From positions 1,674,001 to 1,738,000 of the forward strand of contig NZ_CP098813.1 in assembly GCF_036825535.1 (NCBI RefSeq): a DNA stretch of 64,000 bases. The letters are read 5' to 3'. A program made the position numbers and the translations under genes. This document shows, piece by piece, positions 1-7,569 of this stretch. Source of the stretch: Parasalinivibrio latis (GTDB lineage: Bacteria > Pseudomonadota > Gammaproteobacteria > Enterobacterales > Vibrionaceae). Numbering within the stretch: the stretch's first letter is position 1; every line of letters begins with the position of its first letter. Under the pieces are notes generated by a model. The model saw only the letters and a program-made list of their open reading frames with translations. It was not told where the DNA came from and did not search any database.

Positions 1-873
1 GATCAGTTTCCCGGTCATGCTGTCCAGAGTGGCTTTTCCGTTCATTCTAATGGACAAGTTTACCGGGCCGTGGCCGGATTCCAGACCGAATGCTATAGGT
101 ATGTTTTTGTCCCCAATGGCATCCAGGATCACAGCTTTAAGGTCATTGTATGGATCGCTGCAATCGTGCATCGCGCCAAACACTATACCGCTCAGGTTTT
201 CGATCATCCCGGCATTTTTCAGTTGCTGGATCATCCGGTCAATTTTATAAGGGCGCTCCCCAACATCTTCCAGGAACAGGATGGCACCATTCATATCTGG
301 CAAATCAGGTGTGCCGGCCGCGGAGGCAACCATGGAGAGGCAGCCACCGACCAAACGCCCGCTTGCCTTACCATTCCTTATAAATTCGACGTCATGAATT
401 TGAGGATTGTTGCTGAACAGAACAGAACGCAGAGAGTGACGGTTACGTTCTGCCTCTTCAGTGTCATCCAGGAATTGCCCGGTCACCAAATTAGGGCCGT
501 GGATACTGTGAACCTGCGGGTAGTTCTTGGCAAATGCCAGGTGCAACGTAGAGATATCTGAGTATCCGACGAAAACCTTTTCTGAAACATCACCAGATAC
601 CGGCAAATTACCCACAATGCGCGCACAGCCGTAACCACCACGCGAGCAGAACACGGCTTTTATTTCGGGGTCCTGAAGGACATGATTCAGGTTGGCACTG
701 CGTATCGAATCATCCCCGGCAAGGTAAAAGTGGTGTTCCAGAGAAAGCAAAAGCTCGACACGTAAACCCCAGCGTTCCAACAGATCAACCGCTTTTTCTA
801 TGAGTTGACGGTTAGCAGCCGGAAGTTGGGAGGCAGGAGATATCAGTGCAACTTTATCGTTTGGTTTCAGCAT
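1..873 (-). CDS. Muramoyltetrapeptide/LD-carboxypeptidase, S66 family (3' end cut by window)
   Basis: Serine peptidase of the LdcA/MccF (S66) family. LdcA members remove the terminal D-Ala from murein tetrapeptides during peptidoglycan recycling in the cytoplasm. The reading frame is open from the ATG at 871-873 to the window edge, giving 291 residues, so probably only a short C-terminal piece is missing. The three catalytic positions of the family are visible: Ser105 in the GYSDIS motif, Glu202 in LEDVGERPYKIDRM and His268 in SGHGPVNLS. An AGGA ribosome-binding site lies about 6 bases before the start. MccF-type self-immunity peptidases share this fold, so substrate choice between murein peptide and peptide antibiotic is not settled by the sequence. 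Family assignment is firm. Confidence 0.9.
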   Translation of the reverse strand, partial: MLKPNDKVALISPASQLPAANRQLIEKAVDLLERWGLRVELLLSLEHHFYLAGDDSIRSANLNHVLQDPEIKAVFCSRGGYGCARIVGNLPVSGDVSEKVFVGYSDISTLHLAFAKNYPQVHSIHGPNLVTGQFLDDTEEAERNRHSLRSVLFSNNPQIHDVEFIRNGKASGRLVGGCLSMVASAAGTPDLPDMNGAILFLEDVGERPYKIDRMIQQLKNAGMIENLSGIVFGAMHDCSDPYNDLKAVILDAIGDKNIPIAFGLESGHGPVNLSIRMNGKATLDSMTGKLI

Positions 874-1110
874 TTAAGATCCTGAATTCAATAATACTGC
901 CCGAAACAAAGCTGAAAGAGCAGGGCAGATATAACGCTTTAATACATAGAGTTATCTGCAACCGAGTTTCGGTCAAGGTTCTGTTGGTCAATTAATCCCA
1001 AAAAATCGGTGAATTCCGTTTGGCTGGCGAAATGAACAGCATATTCATGATGGATTCATAACAAAGGGAGTATGTTCCGTGAAATCCTTCATGGACAAGA
1101 GAGCAAACTA

Positions 1111-1680
1111 ATGACTAAACCTATAACAAAATACAACCGTGCAACTATCACCTTGCACTGGTTAACTGTCATGGCCATGTTTCTGGCAATTTTCTTTATT
1201 GAAATCCACGGTCTGTTCCCAAAAGGTTCGGAAATCCGCGATTTAACAAAGGTTATCCATATCTCTTTCGGTTTTCTGATCTTAGGGTTGGCATTTGTAC
1301 GACTGGTTGTAAGGCATTACACGAAAGTACCAGCCATTGAACCACCAATGCCGGCATGGATGGAAAAGGCAAGCAAAGCAGTTCATCATCTGCTACTTTT
1401 GCTGATGATTGTTATCCCAATGTTGGGATGGCTGTACATGAGCGCCAGAGGCCGGGTATCACCATTTTTTGGGTTGGATATTCCAGCCATTATGCCTCAG
1501 GTTACCTGGTCGAAAGACATCAAAGAAGTACATGAACTGCTGGGTGATTTCATCATGTTCGTAATAGCAGCTCACGCCGGTGCCGCCTTGTTCCATCATT
1601 ATGTCATCAAGGACAACACGCTGCTTCGAATGATGCCGAGTAAAAAAGAAAAGATGCAGGCGACGTCGAACAACCAGTAA
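1111..1680 (+). CDS. Cytochrome b561 family protein
   Basis: Small membrane-bound di-haem b-type cytochrome of the CybB/YodB type, 189 residues with four predicted membrane helices. Candidate haem-ligand histidines occur in LHWLT (His16), VIHISFGF, VHHLLLL and the C-terminal AAHAGAALFHH segment, the usual pattern for this family. Members are proposed to move electrons between quinol and other acceptors or to quench superoxide at the inner membrane. I chose the ATG at 1111. An in-frame ATG at 1072 exists, but its AGGGAG sequence ends only one base before it, whereas AAGAGAG is spaced about 7 bases from 1111. It is monocistronic and followed by a clear terminator. Confidence 0.88.
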   Translation: MTKPITKYNRATITLHWLTVMAMFLAIFFIEIHGLFPKGSEIRDLTKVIHISFGFLILGLAFVRLVVRHYTKVPAIEPPMPAWMEKASKAVHHLLLLLMIVIPMLGWLYMSARGRVSPFFGLDIPAIMPQVTWSKDIKEVHELLGDFIMFVIAAHAGAALFHHYVIKDNTLLRMMPSKKEKMQATSNNQ

Positions 1681-1703
1681 AGCCTGTTCACAAATTCCAA
1701 AGC

Positions 1704-1733
1704 AAAGCCACGCCAACGAGCGTGGCTTTTTGC
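1704..1733 (+). terminator. Rho-independent terminator after cytochrome b561
   Basis: A 10-bp perfect stem AAAGCCACGC/GCGTGGCTTT (1704-1713 and 1720-1729) with a 6-base loop is followed by a short T run. It lies 24 bases after the cytochrome stop codon. Confidence 0.85.
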
Positions 1734-2025
1734 TAATCAACAGATGACGAAGAACAAGAGAAACTGACATTTGTCGTCGTTCTTCATAAAGATGTTTATT
1801 AGCTATTTTATGGTAAATACAGTTATGTTTAATGTGTATTGCCTTTCAACATTTCAAAGGAAGGAAAGGGAAGACACTGATAAGAAGAAGGAAGTAGTAT
1901 TTGGCGTAGCTGCATATCCTATTTAACATAAGATAGATAATGCGCACCAAATGATATTGGAACTCTTTAGTAGTGTCATATCTGAGCCCATTAGAAATGT
2001 CGTGTTCTACCATGTCTAAAATTTT
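1734..2025. other. Intergenic stretch without recognised gene
   Basis: About 290 AT-rich bases between the cytochrome b561 terminator and the hairpin at the end of the lipoprotein gene on the other strand. No reading frame with a ribosome-binding site and no structured RNA was recognised. Confidence 0.5.
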
Positions 2026-2047
2026 AAAGCCCGTATTGACGGGCTTT
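2026..2047 (-). terminator. Hairpin at the end of the pseudo-protease gene
   Basis: Perfect 8-bp inverted repeat AAAGCCCG/CGGGCTTT around a 6-base loop, 8 bases beyond the stop codon of the minus-strand lipoprotein gene. On that strand it is followed by AAAATTTT rather than a clean T run, so it may be a weak terminator. Confidence 0.6.
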
Positions 2048-2054
2048 ATTCAAT

Positions 2055-3011
2055 TTAACTTTCGTTAAGGCAAACTAACGGTACAGTAAACCCTTTACTC
2101 GAATCTGCGATTGTTGCTGGTGAAATACTCTTAGTCTTATGACTAATACTGTATTGGATTCCAAGCTCATTCAAAAAAATGGTGAACATTGATGATTTTA
2201 TGGCTGTCTTGTTGCCACTACTAACCATGCCAATCACGTTACCATTATCTGAAATTACTGGGCCACCAACGTTTCCCTTATTAAGTTCGTTGGTTATTCT
2301 CATCACCCGCACGTCGTTGTTTTGTCCTGATGCTGAACTGATGATACCGTCTGTAATCTTTCCTTGATAAGTCGGTGTTTTATCATTTACTACATCGGCT
2401 AAATCAAAGCCATATGTGTAAGTCCTTTCTCCCTGTATGGTTTTACCATTCAGTCCTATGCTTGCAAACGTATCATTCGTATTTTTCGCCTTCAACACAG
2501 CCAGGTTGTTAGTCTTATCTGTTCTTACTACGTTAGTTTCATGTAGACGACCTAAACGTTCAAAACTTACTTTTGAGCACATGTCAGCCATTGTACTGGT
2601 AGTAAGAATATGATTTTTATCGATGAATATTCCGGAAGCATGGATCGATAAATTTGGGGTATAACTAACGCCTTGATAAACAATGTTGAAGTTATTGACT
2701 GTTGTATCTTGAACCTTCAGAGATGAGGCTTGCTCATTGTTTGTGACTGCAAATCCGTTTACTTCAGTAACTACACAGTTGTATCCGCCTGAGTTTACGC
2801 ATGTTTGCTTTGCCAGATTCATTGCTTCGCTTTTGGTAGCGGCTCCCCAAGCTGCTCCAGCAACATTGTTTGTACCTATAGCAAAAGCTTTATTATTTAT
2901 CTTTGCTCGATACTGATTGTACAGACGATCGGTATCGGTACCTACAGTTTGACAGCCCAATAAGCTAATTGCTAACAAAGTAAAACTGAGTTTGGATAAG
3001 TTGGATTTCAT
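2055..3011 (-). CDS. Lipoprotein with trypsin-like domain lacking the catalytic triad (pseudo-protease)
   Basis: 318 residues. The N-terminus is a lipoprotein signal with lipobox LLGC (Cys20). Residues about 40-90 (KAFAIG, AAWGAATKSEAMNLA, C..GGYNCVV) resemble a DUF4189-like cysteine-containing module. Residues about 115-280 follow the HtrA/trypsin fold: SGIFIDKNHILTT, NNLAVLKA, GNVGGPVISDNGNVIGM. Compared with the DegP pattern TNNHVV / SDIAL / GNSGGA, the His position is Thr140, the Asp position is Asn169 and the Ser position is Val248, so all three catalytic residues are replaced while the surrounding core motifs remain. I infer an inactive protease, perhaps a binding or scaffold protein on the periplasmic side of a membrane. 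The frame is intact, so this does not look like recent decay. Exact role unknown. Confidence 0.8.
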   Translation of the reverse strand: MKSNLSKLSFTLLAISLLGCQTVGTDTDRLYNQYRAKINNKAFAIGTNNVAGAAWGAATKSEAMNLAKQTCVNSGGYNCVVTEVNGFAVTNNEQASSLKVQDTTVNNFNIVYQGVSYTPNLSIHASGIFIDKNHILTTSTMADMCSKVSFERLGRLHETNVVRTDKTNNLAVLKAKNTNDTFASIGLNGKTIQGERTYTYGFDLADVVNDKTPTYQGKITDGIISSASGQNNDVRVMRITNELNKGNVGGPVISDNGNVIGMVSSGNKTAIKSSMFTIFLNELGIQYSISHKTKSISPATIADSSKGFTVPLVCLNES

Positions 3012-3229
3012 AGATTGATATTTTACCTAAGCCTCGATATCACATAGCTTTAAGTATCACACATAAGACTATGTTTTAAAGCACTCTATTTTAGAATTAG
3101 CAGCATTATCATTTAGCGACATCGATTAGAAAAAACCTATTTGTTAAGAGTATTCAGAGAAAAAAGTAGATATCACATAACACGCAATTCAATAACTATT
3201 TTGAAACAACAAACCCAAACATTAAGCGG

Positions 3230-3415
3230 TTAACCAATTACCGAAACAGCCCGGTAGAAGTATTCTGGAAAGTATTTGTAGATGGCGAGTGTCAGGATGA
3301 CTCCAAAGAGGACACCAATCAGAAACCCTGGTCCCCTAGCCTTTGCCGGCTTATTCCAGCTGTTTCGGAATTCCTTTGGGTTGTAGATGTAATCTTTGCG
3401 GGAGACATTCTTCAT
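3230..3415 (-). CDS. Small single-span membrane protein, unknown function
   Basis: 61 residues starting MKNVSRKDYIYNPKEF, with a basic, hydrophilic N-terminal half (about 30 residues) and one hydrophobic segment (FLIGVLFGVILTLAIY) near the C-terminus. I chose the ATG at 3413-3415, preceded by AGGGAA. A longer frame starting at 3475 would begin inside the terminator hairpin of the upstream gene and is unlikely. It follows the YgiW-like gene on the same strand but is separated from it by that terminator. I do not recognise a family. Confidence 0.6.
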   Translation of the reverse strand: MKNVSRKDYIYNPKEFRNSWNKPAKARGPGFLIGVLFGVILTLAIYKYFPEYFYRAVSVIG

Positions 3416-3462
3416 CGCGATTCCCTGACGGATAGCATAAGAACAATATACGCGATAAAACA

Positions 3463-3485
3463 AAGCACCGGACATGCCGGTGCTT
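3463..3485 (-). terminator. Terminator of the first YgiW-like gene
   Basis: Perfect 9-bp stem AAGCACCGG/CCGGTGCTT with a 5-base loop. On the minus strand it is followed by TTGTTTTAT. It lies just beyond the stop codon of the OB-fold gene that ends at 3504. Confidence 0.8.
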
Positions 3486-3503
3486 AAGAATTTGGAGGGA
3501 TCT

Positions 3504-3875
3504 TTAGATAATTTGCAGTGTTTCTACGTCTACTGCATTGTCTGACGCATCTTTGTCGATATCGCCGCTGATTTGAATCTGGGTTTCCGGTTTTACAACC
3601 TGGCCTTGCCATACATCATTATCAATTTCTACTGCCATTTCGCCGGTCTTGTCAGCAAAAAGATAGCGATCACCGCCAAGGGACATTTTAATGTGCCCAA
3701 CCAAAGTTACTGGTGTGTCATCAGTCAGCCAACCGGCGTTTAGTACGTCCTCAACGGTGTTGACGTTTGGGTTTGGGCCACCAACAAAACCGCCGTTCAG
3801 TGGTGCATTGTTCGCTGCAAAAACTGATGTTGAAAGCAGAGCTGCCCCTAACGTTACTACCAGGTACTTCTTCAT
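3504..3875 (-). CDS. YgiW/YdeI-family periplasmic OB-fold stress protein (copy 1)
   Basis: 123 residues: a cleavable signal peptide (MKKYLVVTLGAALLSTSVFA) and then a BOF/OB-fold domain (PF04076 type) with the family hallmarks NGGFVGG, TVEDVLNAG, DDTPVTLVGHI, GGDRYLFAD, VEIDNDVW and ISGDIDKD. Relatives in E. coli (YgiW, YdeI) are periplasmic and linked to peroxide, metal and antimicrobial-peptide stress. The start at 3875 has GGAG well placed upstream. The protein is clearly paralogous to the one encoded at 6792-7178, and both share a similar upstream element. Function beyond stress association is not determined by the sequence. Confidence 0.88.
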   Translation of the reverse strand: MKKYLVVTLGAALLSTSVFAANNAPLNGGFVGGPNPNVNTVEDVLNAGWLTDDTPVTLVGHIKMSLGGDRYLFADKTGEMAVEIDNDVWQGQVVKPETQIQISGDIDKDASDNAVDVETLQII

Positions 3876-3922
3876 TTTTGTTTTCTCCAATCCGGAATTG
3901 CATCCAGTATGGCCTGATGTAA

Positions 3923-3939
3923 ATGAATTTATCCTGAAC
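3923..3939 (-). promoter_or_regulatory. Shared upstream element of YgiW-like copy 1 (possible response-regulator site)
   Basis: On the minus strand GTTCAGGATAAATTCAT contains two TTCA half-sites 11 bp apart (TTCAG and TTCAT). A 15/17 match lies in the same place upstream of the paralogous gene at 6792-7178. The 11-bp repeat period is typical of OmpR-family response-regulator sites. Binding by any particular regulator is inference. Confidence 0.45.
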
Positions 3940-4258
3940 GATAAACTGTTCACACGAATAGTATGTTCACAATGAGGAACTATTGCGTTAACTCTTCACT
4001 TCCCACAATGCCTTCTAACTATTGAGATAACGCCAAGGTTTTTAGTTACTACGCTTCTTGATGTACCTACCGATGTGTTCTTGGTGTCCCAAGAATCGGA
4101 TATATGATTTGGGAGGCGAGAAATTGGTTGGCCTCCCCCTGTGTTTTAAACGGATTTCTGACCGTTCTTGTTCCTACCTAAGTGCCCAGTACGTGTGATT
4201 TGATGTGCGAGTTTTACTGTGTGGTGCCTCTGGGTTCCTTACCGCAAGGATTACATCT
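3940..4258 (+). other. Leader region of the protealysin-like gene with two stem-loops
   Basis: About 320 bases between the divergent YgiW-like gene and the metalloprotease gene. It holds an inverted repeat TTCTTGG/CCAAGAA (4078-4084 and 4089-4095, 4-base loop) and, 15 bases on, a second stem GGGAGGC/GCCTCCC (4111-4117 and 4131-4137, 13-base loop). Neither is followed by a strong T run, so they look like leader structures or operators rather than terminators. No further gene is seen. Confidence 0.45.
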
Positions 4259-5329
4259 ATGAAGCATGTTCATCACGCCTCCGGTCGTTGTTCTATTCAC
4301 TGCATTATGCCTCCCCACATGCTGGATGCCATCCAGCTGAATGGGTCAGGAAAACAGCGGAAGAAGGCCGTCGACTTATTGAAAGACAGTGACGATTTTC
4401 ACCAACTGCGGAAATCCGCAATGCCTACCGGTGGGTTCAAGGCAGCAAAAGTGTTTTCCTTTGGTTCGATAAAAGGACCCCAACGCGAGGTGTATGACGG
4501 AGAGAGAACCATTGGGTTACCGGGTAACAAACTGGTTAGAACAGAAAATTCGCAACCTACCAGTGACCAGGAAGTTGAAGAAGCGTTTGAAGGCTCTGGT
4601 GATACGTTCAAATTGTATGCTGACGTCTACGGGAGGGATTCGTTGGATGGCAACGGTATGACGCTGATTTCTACCGTGCACCACCAAAAAAAATATGACA
4701 ATGCGTTTTGGAACGGACAGCAAATGGCTTACGGTGACGGCGATTTGTTTGAGCCATTAACCCGGTCCCTCGCAGTTATCGGACATGAACTTAGCCATGG
4801 CGTCGTGCAATTCTCCGGCGGCCTGGTGTATCAGGATCAGTCCGGGGCATTGAACGAGCATTTTGCCGATGTATTTGGCTGCCTGACCGAGCAGTATAAA
4901 AAGAACCAGCCTGCAGCGGAGGCTTCCTGGCTTATTGGTGCTGAAATTATTGGACCGAGTATTCAGGGCGATGCTCTGCGTTCAATGAAAGAACCGGGTT
5001 TGGCTTACGATGACCATCTACTGGGTAAAGATCCCCAGCCTTACCACATGGCTAATTTTGTCATTACTTCGAGGGATCACGGCGGTGTTCATATAAATTC
5101 TGGGATCCCTAACCATGCATTTTACCTTCTTTCAATGATGCTCGGTGGCAATGCTTGGGAAAAAGCCGGCCATATCTGGTATGACGCCCTACAACACATC
5201 GCAAACCCGCACGCCACATTCGTTGACTGGGCTGATGAAACATTGAAGCAGGCTTCCATCCGATTTGGAACTGGCAGCCGGGAGCTCGCCCTAACTCGGA
5301 GGGCATGGAAGCTTGTTGGCGTGTATTAA
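4259..5329 (+). CDS. Protealysin-like M4 zinc metalloprotease
   Basis: 356 residues with no export signal. The short N-terminal propeptide carries SIHCIMPPHML, matching the PP motif of protealysin-type precursors. The thermolysin-family zinc site is complete: HELSH (His176, Glu177, His180), the third ligand Glu200 in NEHFAD, and the catalytic His278 in GGVHINSGI. Protealysins are made as inactive precursors in the cytoplasm and lose the propeptide by autoprocessing. Serratia protealysin cleaves actin and is linked to invasion. The ATG at 4259 has AAGGA 11 bases upstream; an upstream in-frame start at 4205 lacks support. An emfourin-like inhibitor gene follows after 26 bases. Its natural substrate here is unknown. 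Confidence 0.92.
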   Translation: MKHVHHASGRCSIHCIMPPHMLDAIQLNGSGKQRKKAVDLLKDSDDFHQLRKSAMPTGGFKAAKVFSFGSIKGPQREVYDGERTIGLPGNKLVRTENSQPTSDQEVEEAFEGSGDTFKLYADVYGRDSLDGNGMTLISTVHHQKKYDNAFWNGQQMAYGDGDLFEPLTRSLAVIGHELSHGVVQFSGGLVYQDQSGALNEHFADVFGCLTEQYKKNQPAAEASWLIGAEIIGPSIQGDALRSMKEPGLAYDDHLLGKDPQPYHMANFVITSRDHGGVHINSGIPNHAFYLLSMMLGGNAWEKAGHIWYDALQHIANPHATFVDWADETLKQASIRFGTGSRELALTRRAWKLVGVY

Positions 5330-5355
5330 ACTTTGATAATTATTTGGGGACAGTT

Positions 5356-5727
5356 ATGGCGAATACAATTCCGGGTGAAAAACAGGTTATCGCCCGGCTT
5401 CGAATGGAAGGTGGAATGATTCCACGCGATCGTGAATGGGTTTTCTATTCCAGTGGCCAGGTTCGTCATCCTGACGGGCAGTTGCGCCAGGGAGACCTGT
5501 CGGGCATTTCACTGATTGTGGATACAGTAGTTAAACGAATGACCAAGTCCCAGGTTTTTTGCCCGGTTCATCCCGGCAGTGCCGATTATGGTTTAGTGAC
5601 CCTTTATCTCCAGACGCCAGAAGGAACCTGGCAATGTTCGGCGGCTGATGCCTCCGATGATGTTCCTGATTGGTTTTGGCCTACCATAGAAGGTCTGCAG
5701 GATTTAGCCGATGAAAGCCTGTTATAG
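5356..5727 (+). CDS. Emfourin-like inhibitor of protealysin-type protease
   Basis: 123 residues, no signal peptide. Genes for emfourins, proteinaceous inhibitors of protealysin-like M4 proteases, typically sit directly next to the protease gene, as here (26-base gap, same strand). The N-terminal strand pattern with MEGG (residues about 16-19), the hydrophilic middle and the tryptophan-containing acidic C-terminus (DVPDWFWP) are compatible with the family, but similarity by eye is modest, so position carries much of the assignment. The ATG at 5356 has GGGGA about 5 bases upstream; an in-frame ATG at 5305 lies inside the protease gene. I infer that it keeps cytoplasmic protease in check. Otherwise it is a small cytosolic protein of unknown function. 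Confidence 0.7.
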   Translation: MANTIPGEKQVIARLRMEGGMIPRDREWVFYSSGQVRHPDGQLRQGDLSGISLIVDTVVKRMTKSQVFCPVHPGSADYGLVTLYLQTPEGTWQCSAADASDDVPDWFWPTIEGLQDLADESLL

Positions 5728-6648
5728 TCAGTCCCCAAACTCTCCCCGTTGCAGGTAGCGCCCATTAAAGGTCATCGTTACAGGGTTAGCTCCGTCGACA
5801 AACATTTGCGCATTTGCCACCCGGCCCGCTACCGCCTGGATATGGAGATGAGGCTCAGTTGAGTTGCCGGAGTTCCCTACTCGACCAACCTGCTGGCCTG
5901 TGGTGACACTGTCACCTACTTCTGGTAGAGTACTCCCCTGACTAAGGTGTGCCAGTAGGACGCTGACATTCTGGCAATAAATAACAACGAAATTCCCGTT
6001 TGGGTACAACAGGTTCGTTGTTCCAATCGATTGATCAGGGAAACGCTGCTCTTCCCCTATTACTTTCCCATCGCAAGGGGAATATACCGGAACCCGATAA
6101 ATGGCATACTGGTCGAGTGAAGGTGGAAAGATCCCATTGGCCCGCAATGAGCCGAACGTCAACCCAACGACATCCAAAGACTGGCTTTGTGATTTTGTGC
6201 TGTGTGAATTCATAAAAGAAGCGTTTCCACCCTGCGTGATAATCCAGGGAGAACGCAAGGGAAAAGTCAGGTTTACACTCTGAATATCTTCTGGGAGTTT
6301 GCTAAACAACAGGCTGTTAAGAAATATCAGCATAACTGAAAAGCACAAATAAACCAGTGACTTGATAATGTATGGCTTCGACTCCAGGTGGCCAAGCTCA
6401 CTGTTCACTGCCTGTTGGATCATCCTAAGTGTCAGTAGTGCACCGAGCACGTAGATAACAGCCGGCCACCATAGCCCAGTAACTTCCCAATGTGCAATAC
6501 GCCCAATAAACAAGAGTGCGAGAAACCCGGTCAACCATTGAAGAAACGCCAGCGTCCCCGATGATTTTGATGACAAGTGGAGGACGCACAATGCCAAAAC
6601 AGGCAGCAATAGATTCATTGCCAAAATTGAAATGTAAGCCCGCCACAT
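5728..6648 (-). CDS. Membrane-anchored M23 (LytM-type) metallopeptidase
   Basis: 306 residues. The first about 125 residues hold four predicted membrane helices. The C-terminal half is an M23 zinc peptidase-like domain with HSTKSQSQSLDV (first His and Asp ligands), YSPCDGKV, NFVVIYC, LLAHLSQGS, VGDSV..GQ.VGRVGNSGNSTEPHLHIQ; the final HLH is the usual catalytic and zinc His pair. M23 enzymes cut peptide cross-bridges in peptidoglycan. If the last helix places this domain outside, it would act on the wall. AGAGGGA precedes the ATG. The gene converges with the emfourin-like gene with no base between the two stop codons. Confidence 0.85.
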   Translation of the reverse strand: MWRAYISILAMNLLLPVLALCVLHLSSKSSGTLAFLQWLTGFLALLFIGRIAHWEVTGLWWPAVIYVLGALLTLRMIQQAVNSELGHLESKPYIIKSLVYLCFSVMLIFLNSLLFSKLPEDIQSVNLTFPLRSPWIITQGGNASFMNSHSTKSQSQSLDVVGLTFGSLRANGIFPPSLDQYAIYRVPVYSPCDGKVIGEEQRFPDQSIGTTNLLYPNGNFVVIYCQNVSVLLAHLSQGSTLPEVGDSVTTGQQVGRVGNSGNSTEPHLHIQAVAGRVANAQMFVDGANPVTMTFNGRYLQRGEFGD

Positions 6649-6738
6649 AGCGTCCCTCTGGGGTTCTTTTTCCTAAAGGCAGGATAGCGAATAATTGGCT
6701 GCTGAATGATGAATGTTTCTTGAGGTACTGATAAGAAA

Positions 6739-6764
6739 AAAGCGCCAATTGATGCCGGCGCTTT
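6739..6764 (-). terminator. Terminator of the second YgiW-like gene
   Basis: AAAGCGCC/GGCGCTTT stem (6739-6746 and 6757-6764) with a 10-base loop. On the minus strand the stem runs into a T-rich stretch, the form expected for a Rho-independent terminator. Confidence 0.82.
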
Positions 6765-6791
6765 ATGCAGTCTGATATCTAGAACTGGGTG

Positions 6792-7178
6792 TTACTTGGC
6801 AGGTACTACCTGAACAACGTCCACATCTACCGCTGCATTGTCAATATCGCGGTCGATTTCACCTGAAATCTTAACTTTGGTGGTTGGAGTGATTTTTTGG
6901 CCATGCCATTTGTCTTGATCGATTTCGACCGGAATCTGGCCAGTTTCATCGGCAAACATATAGCGCTCACCACCCAGACCAGACTTAATATGACCGATAA
7001 GAGTTACCGGTGTATCGTCGCTGAACAAACCGGCGTTAAGAACGTCTTGTACAGTGGCAATGTCAGAGCTTGGGCCGTAGAAACCGCCAGTCTGAGTTTG
7101 TTGGGTTGTACCACTTTGTGCAAACGCTGAGGTTGAAAGCAACAGAGCACCAATGGTCAGAACAGTTTGCTTCTTCAT
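6792..7178 (-). CDS. YgiW/YdeI-family periplasmic OB-fold stress protein (copy 2)
   Basis: 128 residues: signal peptide ending near SAFA, a Gln/Thr-rich spacer, then the BOF/OB-fold domain with TGGFYGP, TVQDVLNAG, DDTPVTLIGHIKSGLGGERYMFAD, VEIDQDKWHGQ and ISGEIDRD. It is closely similar to the protein at 3504-3875, and about 46 bases upstream align without gaps between the two genes, so the promoter region was duplicated with the coding part. AAGGAG lies 8 bases before the start. Probably a periplasmic stress-tolerance protein. The two copies flank the protease/inhibitor/M23 block on the same strand. Confidence 0.88.
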   Translation of the reverse strand: MKKQTVLTIGALLLSTSAFAQSGTTQQTQTGGFYGPSSDIATVQDVLNAGLFSDDTPVTLIGHIKSGLGGERYMFADETGQIPVEIDQDKWHGQKITPTTKVKISGEIDRDIDNAAVDVDVVQVVPAK

Positions 7179-7224
7179 AACGCTATCTCCTTATTGGAAT
7201 TGCGTTCAGTCTGCGCCTGTCTAG

Positions 7225-7241
7225 ATGAACATATCCTGAAC
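7225..7241 (-). promoter_or_regulatory. Shared upstream element of YgiW-like copy 2
   Basis: On the minus strand GTTCAGGATATGTTCAT, a 15/17 match to the element at 3923-3939, again with TTCA half-sites 11 bp apart. Conservation beyond this core (for example GCAATTCC closer to the gene) shows the copies share one ancestral promoter region. The regulator is unknown. Confidence 0.45.
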
Positions 7242-7569
7242 CGGATGTTTATATTGAATTTTGTACTTTATGTATCTCAGTCAACCACTGGTACATCGCA
7301 TTGGCACAAGTGGAAATATTTCAGGCAATCTCACGATTCTGTTACTGATGGTTTGACTCAAATTTACGTCTGCCCTAACCTCCCCGCAACACTTCACTCG
7401 GAGTCTTTCGCCAGCATGAACAAGTAACCTGCCCAAAAACGTTTTCTTCACGTTTAACTGCGTGTGTTCTGTTTTTGCATGGGTTGCTGGCGTTTATCCA
7501 TCTCCGTATATTTCCTATATATTTTTTCCGCTGATGGACGTTACGCACCCCTCTGTTCCAGGAGGTGTT
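7242..7569 (+). other. Leader region of the ABC-F gene
   Basis: About 330 bases without a supported gene. It contains a minimal ORF (ATG AAC AAG TAA at 7416-7427) and a T-rich stretch near 7500-7530. The ABC-F frame stays open back to a GTG at 7462, but no ribosome-binding site supports that start or an in-frame ATG at 7534. Long leaders sometimes control antibiotic-responsive ABC-F genes by attenuation; I cannot demonstrate a paired terminator and antiterminator here. Confidence 0.35.

Noticed and set aside
3416..3475. Longer start for the small membrane protein at 3230
   Set aside because: The ATG at 3475 lies inside the terminator hairpin of the upstream gene; the internal ATG has a good ribosome-binding site.
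7462..7569. N-terminal extension of the ABC-F protein
   Set aside because: The frame is open, but the residues do not match the family and the excellent AGGAGGTG before 7570 decides the start.
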